Program-made: the position numbers and the translations under genes
Shown here: positions 11,532-19,915 of the stretch, piece after piece
Layout of the letters: each line of letters starts with the position of its first letter
Position numbering within the stretch: position 1 is the stretch's first letter
The notes under the pieces: generated by a model
The model's input: the letters and a program-made list of their open reading frames with translations, nothing else
Told to the model about the DNA's origin: nothing
The model's database searches: none
Assembly (NCBI GenBank): GCA_943704495.1
Contig: CALSCR010002834.1
Coordinates: 1 to 29,160, forward strand
Direction: 5' to 3'
Source of the DNA: Pigoraptor chileana
Taxonomy: Eukaryota > Opisthokonta > Filasterea
DNA length: 29,160 nt

Positions 11532-11984
11532 CCAACCGTCGGGGTGTATTGCTCTCAATACTGCGCAATTTACTGGATTCTCTGTATTCAGTGGCCGCCA
11601 TTCCTTGCTTTCTTTCTCTTTCTCTCTGTCAATGAGAAATGCTGCCGAATGCTGCCTGGATACGGCCATTCCGAATTTATTCCATTATTATTGCGCTGCG
11701 ACTTGCGACGGTCTTGGTTCTGTCGAAGGCGGCGGCTGCCGGCATCCGCTCTATTGGCGACGCACAGAGCCCACGAGGCACAGTTCCGTACTGGCTGACG
11801 GCCGGCTTCCGGCTTCAAAGCCACGCCGCTGCCCGGATGACCGTGCCTTGGGGCCTCCACCGATCCGCCTCTTGTTGCAAAGAGTGCGACGACTGACCAC
11901 AAATGTAGCGGCATGAAGCGATAAGTACGCGTGCCGCAATTCACACCAAGGCCGTTTAAGCCAGTGGCATCCGGCAAGGCGATC

Positions 11985-14900
11985 ATGGCAGACGTTACGC
12001 TCGGAACACCGTCACTGCCGACGTCTTCAGCGGCAACCCATCATACGCATCACACGGAAGAGGCTGTTTTCGTCGCCGACAACACCCATGAAGCGCAAAT
12101 GAGTGGATCCATCCGTATTCCACCACCGCTGACATCACTGGGCGGTCAGATACCACAGCGTCCAGACAACAACACTGTCGGTAGTCCAATGCCAGACGCA
12201 TCACTGAATGCTACACGTCCCTCACAGCTGGTCGCAGTGCATCATCCACAGCACGTCTGCGGACGAATCGTGCGCGCACTTAAGGCACCCGTGGTGGGAT
12301 TCCGCCGCTTGCCGATTGTTCACAAGCACAACCTTCTCTTCCTTCTCGTTCAGCTGGTCCTCGTTCTCGTCATAGGTCTCCAAGTCTATTTCCTCTACCA
12401 TGATGCGCAAAAGACGCTCCAAACGCAGGCTGCATCAGAGTTGCAGCTTCTCGACATCACATTCAACATTAAGTTCGACCAAATGTCGTTTGGCTTCAGG
12501 GGCCAGTCTTCCAACCCTGCGTTTAGAGGATACGCAGTCGCACCGGGAGTCAACTACACGTACGATGCCGTCAAGGCGATTCTTGCCAACGAGATCACAA
12601 CGCGTCAGATGGAATTTTCGACGCTTCTTACGCCCGCCGCCGTCGTTCTCGTGGGGTCGAACGCAAACAGGACGGGGCAGGTGTTGAATCCAGGTGGCAT
12701 TGTGTCCCTTGCCGTGCAGCGGAAAACACAGATCCGCGCAGCGAGCATTCTCCCCTATGCCGACTACCTGGCAGAGAATCCGCCGGTTTTTCGGGAGAAG
12801 ATCGACGACTATTCGCCAGCGTCAGCATACCATCCCGTCGACACCAAAGCCCCGTCTGTGATTCGCTACACGGCCACGCCTGTGCTTGCGGCTAATGGAA
12901 GCGGAAACGTCGTCGGCGCACTGCTCAGTGGCGACATTGTTAACGGAAAATTGCCCATTGTTCACAACGTCGTAAACGCTTTTTCGGGTGGATTTGCCGC
13001 CGTTTACTCGTACGACTGGAAAACCGTCGGTGCTGACCCGCAGCTTATTACGATTGCATTTTCCGATGCTTCGTTCTCGTGTCTCGTAACGAACAATCTC
13101 GGCGGCTTTGAGCCGCGGCGCGAGGCCATGATAGAGGCTGCGCAGGGACCCACAGGCGCTGTCGTTGGATACAGAACCTCCATCAGTGGGTCGGATGTCA
13201 CTGTCGCCGTGAAGCAGTACTCTGGTCTAAACGGCACGTTCTTCATTCGAGGCACCCTCGAGGACTTCAGTGCATCGAGCTTGCACGATTCGGTCGTCAT
13301 CAACTGCGCGTTCGGTGTCGCAACGCTGGTTGTTGATGGGTTGGCAATGTATCTCCTCTACCTTGCGTTTATCTTTCCGATGCTGCTGCTGCACGATAAG
13401 ATGCGGCGCGGGCTGTTTTCAGAGGGCGACGTCGTCGGTGTCAATTCGTACGAGGACTTACACTCGGAAGAAGCAACGGAAATCGACGGCTTGGAAAAGG
13501 GAGCGGACCTCGACAGGCACGATGAAATCGGAAAATTATTTTTCCTGTACAAAAAGATGGTCGACGCCGTGCGCCTTCACAAGCAGGTGTGGTCACTGCG
13601 GACACGAATGTTCCACATATTTTCGATTGACGAAGCAAAGGCAAGGCATGTTGCGAACATGACGCGACGGAAGCCTGCGCTTGAGCACAGCAACTCCAAT
13701 GTGATTGCCATGATGCGAAAACCGATCGTCCACAAACTCATGCTCCAGAATTCGAAGATCCGCATCCGCAGCAACATCAAGCTGGTCATCACCAACCTGA
13801 TCGCCGTCTCAATGATCGGAGTGCAGATATGGCTGACATACAGGTCGACGTTCGACGCACTGTCGAGGCAGGCGGCGTCAGAAGTAAACATTGGTACCAT
13901 TGCGTTTTCTCTCAAGATAAACCAAATGGGATTTGGATTCCGTGGAGACGGCGACAATACGGCTGTGCGCGCGACGGTTGACGGATTACCTTCTGTCGAG
14001 ACACTTGCAAATGTTGTGGCCCTCCTCAAACAGGAGATCACAACGCGAAAGATAGAGTACGCCACACTTGTCGGAGCGAACAAAACGATCATTGCGAGCG
14101 GCAATGCCCCGCGTGTGGGCCAGCTATTCGACCCCAGTGGCATTGTCACCGAGGCACTCGAGCAGCGCAAGCAGGTGAAGCTCGTTGCGACAATCACCCG
14201 AGCAGAATACCTGCGAGAGCAGCCACCCATCTGGCAGGAAAAGCTCGGGACGGCGGTGGCAGACTCAGCACTTCATCCAAACGCAAGTGTTGCCGACGCT
14301 CTGCTCATTCGGTGGACGGCGACGCCCGTGTACGGATACACGGCACCGACAGGCCCACCACTCGGTGTCCTTGTCTCTGGCGATATTGTCAACGGCAAGA
14401 CCATCATTGTGGAGCGCATTCTGGGTGCGGTTGACACAGGGTACTCTGGGATTGCGTACGTCAACCCCGATGGCGTTATCCGTACAGCCACCGGCGTTTA
14501 CGTCTCGGGAAAGGGAGGCGTAGTGGCTGTCGATCAGATTTCTCCCGGTGGTGCATACCAGTCATCAGTGCTCTCGGCACTTGAGTCCGGACGCACAGTC
14601 ACTTTCCGCTCGTCACAGTACGGTGGAATGACGTACGCAATCAAGCCCATCGTGTCAAAAACCTTGAATAACGTCGTTGTGTCGTCGCCCAATATTTGCG
14701 TTCTCATTCGTGGCACAAAGGAGTCCGAGACGAACGATCGATTGACGGAGCATTACATCTTCCACGGGGTGTCCTTTGCGTTCATTGTCGGATTCCAATT
14801 TGCGGCGAGCTTTTATCTGTCCGTGCTGTGCTACAGGCCGCTGCGCACGCTCGCCATGGGACTTCTGGTGAAGCATCTCGGACTCCAACCCACATCTGAC

Positions 14901-15242
14901 AAGCATCCGGCGGCGTCGTATCTCTCCGCGGTTGAGGCGGCCAATCCATACGATACAAAATCAAGAGATGAAGTCGAGTGGATTGTGCATGCCTTCATGG
15001 AGCTTGACCGAATGGTCGACAAGCTCGGCGTTGACGCAGAACGAGGTGAAGACGACGATTTCCGAGCCAATGCAGCTCACTCTATCGACGTCAGAATCGG
15101 CGATGACGACATTCGTCCGGACGGCACACGTGATCCCGAGACAGACGGCGACCACGCACAAACAGCGCTGCCTCGCCGCCCGCTGTTATCCGCCGCAGAT
15201 GGGTTTGTCGCAAAGGACTCCGTTATGAACCTTCACTTTTAG
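11985..15242 (+). CDS. Tandem-duplicated membrane sensor protein with HAMP-like helices, intronless
   Basis: 1085 aa in one exon. The frame is open from 11931 but that first codon is GTG; the ATG at 11985 has a purine at -3 and G at +4. Layout: Ser/Thr/His-rich cytoplasmic N-terminus; TM1 116-138; outside domain 1; TM2 about 435-469; HAMP-like helix 512-531 (DEIGKLFFLYKKMVDAV); TM3 599-619; outside domain 2; TM4 924-949; HAMP-like helix 994-1014 (DEVEWIVHAFMELDRMVD); acidic tail. The two halves share FGFRG, NEITTR/QEITTR, PSGIV/PGGIV, RYTATPV/RWTATPV and LLSGDIVNGK/LVSGDIVNGK. From memory these motifs are typical of the periplasmic region of cyanobacterial chemoreceptor-like proteins. No kinase, cyclase or signalling output domain follows. 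Ligand unknown. Intron absence is odd beside intron-dense neighbours and suggests transfer or a retrocopy. Confidence 0.85.
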   Translation: MADVTLGTPSLPTSSAATHHTHHTEEAVFVADNTHEAQMSGSIRIPPPLTSLGGQIPQRPDNNTVGSPMPDASLNATRPSQLVAVHHPQHVCGRIVRALKAPVVGFRRLPIVHKHNLLFLLVQLVLVLVIGLQVYFLYHDAQKTLQTQAASELQLLDITFNIKFDQMSFGFRGQSSNPAFRGYAVAPGVNYTYDAVKAILANEITTRQMEFSTLLTPAAVVLVGSNANRTGQVLNPGGIVSLAVQRKTQIRAASILPYADYLAENPPVFREKIDDYSPASAYHPVDTKAPSVIRYTATPVLAANGSGNVVGALLSGDIVNGKLPIVHNVVNAFSGGFAAVYSYDWKTVGADPQLITIAFSDASFSCLVTNNLGGFEPRREAMIEAAQGPTGAVVGYRTSISGSDVTVAVKQYSGLNGTFFIRGTLEDFSASSLHDSVVINCAFGVATLVVDGLAMYLLYLAFIFPMLLLHDKMRRGLFSEGDVVGVNSYEDLHSEEATEIDGLEKGADLDRHDEIGKLFFLYKKMVDAVRLHKQVWSLRTRMFHIFSIDEAKARHVANMTRRKPALEHSNSNVIAMMRKPIVHKLMLQNSKIRIRSNIKLVITNLIAVSMIGVQIWLTYRSTFDALSRQAASEVNIGTIAFSLKINQMGFGFRGDGDNTAVRATVDGLPSVETLANVVALLKQEITTRKIEYATLVGANKTIIASGNAPRVGQLFDPSGIVTEALEQRKQVKLVATITRAEYLREQPPIWQEKLGTAVADSALHPNASVADALLIRWTATPVYGYTAPTGPPLGVLVSGDIVNGKTIIVERILGAVDTGYSGIAYVNPDGVIRTATGVYVSGKGGVVAVDQISPGGAYQSSVLSALESGRTVTFRSSQYGGMTYAIKPIVSKTLNNVVVSSPNICVLIRGTKESETNDRLTEHYIFHGVSFAFIVGFQFAASFYLSVLCYRPLRTLAMGLLVKHLGLQPTSDKHPAASYLSAVEAANPYDTKSRDEVEWIVHAFMELDRMVDKLGVDAERGEDDDFRANAAHSIDVRIGDDDIRPDGTRDPETDGDHAQTALPRRPLLSAADGFVAKDSVMNLHF

Positions 15243-15593
15243 AGTGAGTGATCGGAACGCATTGCGCGCCTGTCCATGGAAACGTATGGAGACAGTCGAT
15301 TTCAAGTATCCCGACGTGCGTGTGGTGGTAGCGGCGGATTATCGCACAAACACGGCATGTCCCCCAAACAAGACAAAGTGAATATTTACATTTGGAAACG
15401 AAGCGTAGCGCACGCACACCCGCACCCGCACACACAATAACAAAGAACACACACGACGCACATACCGCACGCACTCACACGTCCGCAAACACAGACAACA
15501 ACAACAAACATGCACACATGTAGGATGAAACAATTACACTACCCGATTCAATTGATTAAAGCCGCATTGCGTATTTCTGAATTGCATAATTCC
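15243..15593. other. Convergent intergenic region
   Basis: 351 bp between the stops of the double-sensor gene (+) and JKAMP (-). A CA-rich stretch lies at 15408-15500. No gene or clear poly(A) signal seen. Confidence 0.6.
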
Positions 15594-17085
15594 TCATGTG
15601 AAACACGAGGGGTGCGTGTACGGACGTGTGACAATGAATATAGCCGGGGGCAGAAGCGGCCCCAGAATAACGCCGACTGAGTACCACGCCCTATTAAAAC
15701 CATAGAAAAAGGCAATCGAAAGTGCGCCGAATGCAACGGCCACATAGCCGGTCGCAATAACGTCCCACATAAATGAAGAATGCTGCATGGATTGTCAAAC
15801 AATTGGAGACACAGAAAACAGTAAGTGACTGGAGGTAACCCAAATAAAAAAATAAATCAAAGTGCATTCTTCATATCGCTCCATATGGAGTGAGAGTTGA
15901 AAGATGTAGGATTCAAGTCAGTGTCAGAGGCGCTGTGCCCATGAACTCCACAAGAATGGAGGGAGTGGGAGTGTGTGAGGGATGTTGGAAACGCTTATCA
16001 GGAATAGCCTGGATAGGGCACTGAACAGTAAAAACCAAGCATCCACACCGCAACCAACCTCCTCATAGCTCTCAATTAAAGTGTGAGTGAGTGCGACAAT
16101 GCCGATGAGAAGATAGAGATACGGAAACGAATAATCTGGTGGTTGCACGACGGATGATGGCGGCATCGAGAGAGAGACAGAGCAGGTGGATGGTGAGGAT
16201 CAGCACGACAGTCAAGGCCGTTCTGGTAATTACTTCTGCGCAAATGAGAGGACCATGTGCCATTCCAACACAACAACACACACAGATACAGACAGATAGA
16301 CACACTTACAAGACACACATACACACACAACAGACACACAGACACACACACACACACACTTACACAGACACACAAAGACATACACACAGACATATACACA
16401 GACATACACACAGGCACACAGCCACATACACACAGATAGACAGGCACACTTACACAGAGACACAGACACAGACACAGACACAGACACAGACACAGACATC
16501 CGCATACACACACACACACAACCACTTTCACAGACACACACAAGACATACACATAAATATACACACAGACATAGACACACATATATACACAGACACAGAC
16601 ACAGACAACCACACACACACACATTCTAAAGCACACAGATGAGAATTAACGGTTGTGCAAAGTGGCCACAACAACAATCCAACACAGCCTGTGCAATTGA
16701 CAAATCACTCACATGCAAGGCCCGCTAAGACAACATGCGCCAGAGCGAAAGAGGGCAGAAAGTAGAGCGAGTTGAGCACTGGGACAGCCCATCCGGGGCC
16801 GCAATGCCGCTTAGCAATGGAAGGACGCAACACGAGCATAAAGCCGAGCGTAAGTGCGGTGAAGATTAGCACTATGCGATAACTGCAGATGGGTTTGTGT
16901 GCGATGAAGTGGATGCGAATGACATCAATTAATAAGGGATGAGCCATGTGAAGTGCTGATAAAGCACAACTCTTAAACAACTCTTAATATTTAATAGCAG
17001 ATAATAACAATAATAGCATTCGAAGTCGATGAATGCATTCACTATGACACCGACTGTTCACCGCAACCGAGATTCACAACAACAA

Positions 17086-17128
<43 letters not shown>

Positions 17129-17170
17129 TAGGATTCAAGTCAGTGTCATAGGCGCTGTGCCCATGGACTC

Positions 17171-17217
<47 letters not shown>

Positions 17218-17920
17218 AGCACAACCGCACATGCACATGCAAATGCATCTTCACACAGGAGAACTTCGTGCACAAACGATGACGAAAACAGCATATAGAG
17301 AGCACATTCGTTCGCACATACAAATGGATTGCATCCACTTACAGCGGAAACGCAGCCTCCTGTGTGCAGTCAATCGTTGTCTCGTACTTGATGGACGGAT
17401 TTTCAAACAGCGAATAAAAGTCCGACAGCCCGTGAACCGCGCATCCTCGCAGATCAAGTGTTCCAATGGGATCGGATATAAGAATGGCAACAAGTGACGC
17501 AAGCAATACTTCCGCAATTGCCGAAACGTTCGATACCCATCTCTTTGGCAATCTCCTGCTCGACACGTGGCCCACAAGCGCACACTGCACTCCAGCAACA
17601 AACATTGCGTTGCCCAAAAGATACAGCCACCCGTACACACCGAGAGAGGAGTCGCAGCGCACGCAGACAAAGCCATTCGACCGGAATCCCGAGGGACATG
17701 CGCCACATTCTTCCCTTTCAATAATGCCATCGTCGCCCACTAGACGCCCGCAGTACACGCCAGGGCAAGGGAGATACGCATCTTCAATGCTGTTGGGGCT
17801 TGTACTCCTTGGTGCATTCTCTGCCAAAATAGACACAATAGGGGAGGCGATGAAGAATAGTGCGATGAAGAGCGCCGTGACCGATGTGCGACAGCCACGT
17901 ATTCGCATGGCTCGGTCCAT
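15594..17920 (-). CDS. JKAMP: JKAMP (JNK1/MAPK8-associated membrane protein), complete, 4 exons
   Basis: Exons 17343-17920, 16713-16882, 16059-16135, 15594-15782 give 337 aa (human about 310). In animals this multi-span ER membrane protein recruits proteasomes and ERAD factors and binds JNK1. Seen: signal peptide (about 1-34); Cys-rich lumenal part with CPGVYCGR (52-59) and [18 protein letters not shown] (149-153), [19 protein letters not shown] across the first junction, [10 protein letters not shown], and [10 protein letters not shown] across the second and third exons, all matching human JKAMP order; hydrophobic spans through the C-terminal exon. An upstream in-frame GTG at 17941 is ignored; the ATG at 17920 has A at -3 and G at +4. 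The third exon's acceptor (ACCACCAG) was chosen because earlier AGs run into stop codons. The JNK link need not hold in this organism. Confidence 0.9.
15905..15952 (-). repeat. Dispersed 48-bp repeat, copy 5
   Basis: In JKAMP intron 3 (15783-16058), sense orientation. Plus strand begins TGTAGGATTCAAGTCAGTG and ends GCCCATGAACTCCACA; two differences from copy 6. AGA (or AAGA) directly abuts both ends, a possible short target duplication. Confidence 0.9.
16263..16622. repeat. CA / CAGACA-rich tract, JKAMP intron 2
   Basis: About 360 nt dominated by ACACAC and ACAGAC, including eight consecutive GACACA-type hexamers near 16458-16498. It fills most of the intron and reads as TG-rich RNA in the transcript. 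Confidence 0.9.
17092..17126. repeat. (GA)n microsatellite, left of repeat copy 6
   Basis: About 17 GA units that stop exactly at the repeat copy and resume on its other side. Confidence 0.95.
17127..17174 (-). repeat. Dispersed 48-bp repeat, copy 6 (best preserved)
   Basis: In JKAMP intron 1 (16883-17342), sense orientation. Plus strand begins TGTAGGATTCAAGTCAGTG, then TCATAGGCGCTG, ending TGCCCATGGACTCCACA. It sits inside a (GA)n tract that continues on both sides, as expected of an insertion. Confidence 0.9.
17175..17214. repeat. (GA)n microsatellite, right of repeat copy 6
   Basis: About 20 GA units, same phase as the left tract, close to the donor side of JKAMP intron 1. Confidence 0.95.
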
Positions 17921-18140
17921 CTTTGGTGCAGCGTGGATCACCGCAGGTGGTCACACTACGAAAGTTGACACGCTCATGTTGTCTGTCTCAAGACCGTCAA
18001 GTATGGTGCGTTCTGTCTGCGCATGAAGCTCATTCACAGGAGTGGATGCAGCTGTCGACTATTCGTAGTGCACATGGACTTGATCCGTTTGTAATTGATT
18101 GACGTTGTCCGTATCATTAATCCAATTGCAAAATTTTTTC

Positions 18141-18216
18141 TCTCTTTTTTGCACCTGTGACTGGAGTCCATGGGCACAGCGCCTAATGCAATCCTACATC
18201 TCTTTTTTGCACGTGA
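18141..18216. mobile_element. Insertion with long direct repeat around dispersed-repeat copy 7
   Basis: The 14-mer TCTCTTTTTTGCAC occurs at 18141-18154 and again at 18199-18212. Allowing a 2-nt CT insertion on the left, the match extends through GTGA (18141-18160 against 18199-18216). The repeat copy (18161-18198) fills precisely the gap, so the duplication looks like a target-site duplication. Confidence 0.7.
18161..18198 (+). repeat. Dispersed 48-bp repeat, copy 7 (internal deletion)
   Basis: Starts CTGGAGTCCATGGGCACAG, then CGCCTA, and ends AATCCTACA; about 10 nt of the middle are missing. The only copy outside a predicted intron, 240 nt upstream of the JKAMP start codon. Confidence 0.85.
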
Positions 18217-18864
18217 GTGTTTGACTAAAGACCACCAAGGGGACTAACAAGTACCTTGGACTGGACAAGTTAGCTGAGTTTGATGCAATCTCACGAGACA
18301 CACAAACTAACTTGGTAATCTATCCATGCATGTTGGCATGCACAAGCCAAAGTCATGCGTGCAAACTGGACGCACGCCAGTAATGATCCACTTATCATGT
18401 CTTGGATCTGCGACTCATTTCTTCCACACCAATGCCAACAGTGCCACGAATCTTAAGAAGCACGAGAGACCAAGTGTTATCCCTATGAAAGGTAAAGAAA
18501 CATTCATTTTTGTGCAAAAAGTGGGGGAAAAAACAAACACAATAGGGTAAAAATGCAGTAGGCGCTTCACATTCTCGAACACGGAGAGGGCGAGGGAAAG
18601 CGAGGAGGGACCACAGGCACATCTCCTATTCAGTGTTGCTGCAAGGTGGGGCACATCGGCACAAGAAGAGACGGGGAAATATATGCGGGTAAGTTCACAA
18701 AAAATATAATGGAGCAGAGCAGTAGTATGTGCATTCCGACAAAGACACAAAGACCGACACAGACACAGACACAGACGCAGACTCATATAAACAAGCACTG
18801 ATAAACATACATACATAGACACAGACAGAATGCGAACAGCATAAGAGCATACAGCTGCGCAACA

Positions 18865-19879
18865 CTATCCCGCGCGAGACCACCATTTACAAGAATTATT
18901 CACACACCGTCCAGGGCTGGCGCGGGGAGAGCGACGGGGACTGGGAGAGCGGCTGTTGCTCCTGCACGCGAAGTCGCGGCAAATATTAAAAACAGCCTGA
19001 AAACAGCCTGAACCATCAAGGCCGCACAACAAGCACGATGATAACATGATAATAAATACAAAAACAACAACAACACACACACACCACAAATACTACCTGC
19101 GGCGGCGGACTGGCGACGGGGAGCGGCGACGTGCCGGAGAGGGCGAGCGGCGCCTTGCAGCAGGCGAAGGCGAGCGCCGGCGCGCAACAGGTGAAGGCGA
19201 GCGGCGACGTGGAGAGGGAGAGCGGCGGCGTGCAGCAGGTGAAGGCGAGCGGCGGCGTGCAGCAGGCGAAGGCGAGCGGCGGCGCGCAGCAGGTGAAGGC
19301 GAGCGGCGGCGCGGCGAGGGAGAGCGGCGTCCACGGCTACCACTGCGACCACAATTCAAAATGGAGCAAGAGTTAAGTCACTGTAAAACATGTACACGTA
19401 CCGCCAAAAGTAAACGCACACGTGCACATCAAACAACAAGCCAAAAAGAAAAGAAAAAAAACCCTTCAAAAATAAAGAGTATAAGGCAAACCCATCGACT
19501 TCAACACACAACACACATACGCATTGATGATTCAAATAACTGCAATGTTGTTTCGTGTCATGAGTGGGCGTGTATGTATGTGCCCCTCTCTTTCTGTTGG
19601 AGTGCGCCTATCAGTCACCCACACACGTCTCCCACACACACAACTCTCTCGTGCACGCCAGTTCGCAGCTTTGTATCACCAAAGCAGAACCAATCACCAC
19701 ACACACACACACACACACACCGTCGGGGGCTGGCACTGCGCGACCGAGAGCGGCGGCGGTCACGAGAGCGAGAGCGCGACCTGATTGGAATCAATTGGCC
19801 GCATGAAAATATTATAAGCGCTGATTCAAAGATAATCTGGCATGAAGAGTTAAGGGCAATTCATGCATATGATGTTACA

Positions 19880-19915
<36 letters not shown>

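Larger units (their letters stand above)
10725..11984. other. Divergent intergenic region between HSP78 and the double-sensor gene
   Basis: 1.26 kb containing both promoters and the 5' UTRs. It has almost no microsatellite, unlike the introns. It holds four copies of CACGTGAC (10987, 11414, 11425, 11438), a CCAAT (11492) and TATAAA (11526). No gene seen. The frames near 11600-11930 lack recognisable motifs and probably are leader sequence of the downstream gene. Confidence 0.6.
17921..18864. other. Intergenic region: JKAMP 5' side and SR-gene 3' side
   Basis: 944 bp between the JKAMP start and the SR-protein stop, both on the minus strand. It contains repeat copy 7 with its direct repeat and a CAGACA-rich stretch near 18740-18830. 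No coding sequence with recognisable motifs was found. If the SR gene has a further 3' exon, it would lie in the right part of this interval. Confidence 0.5.

Noticed and set aside
11605-11916. Overlapping plus-strand frames of 80-100 codons before the double-sensor gene
   Set aside because: No family motifs and no clear splice route into the ATG at 11985; more likely 5' leader or spacer.
15270-15310. GTCCATGG with TTTCAAGTATCC after the double-sensor stop as a repeat copy
   Set aside because: Parts match in mixed orientation and with wrong spacing; not consistent with the family.
16458-16498. Regular repeats that could suggest a CRISPR or satellite array
   Set aside because: Period of 6 nt with no spacers; a simple-sequence expansion in a eukaryotic intron.
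16076-16642. Long frames of Cys/Val or Thr/His repeats on both strands
   Set aside because: They are translations of the CA/TG microsatellite within JKAMP intron 2.
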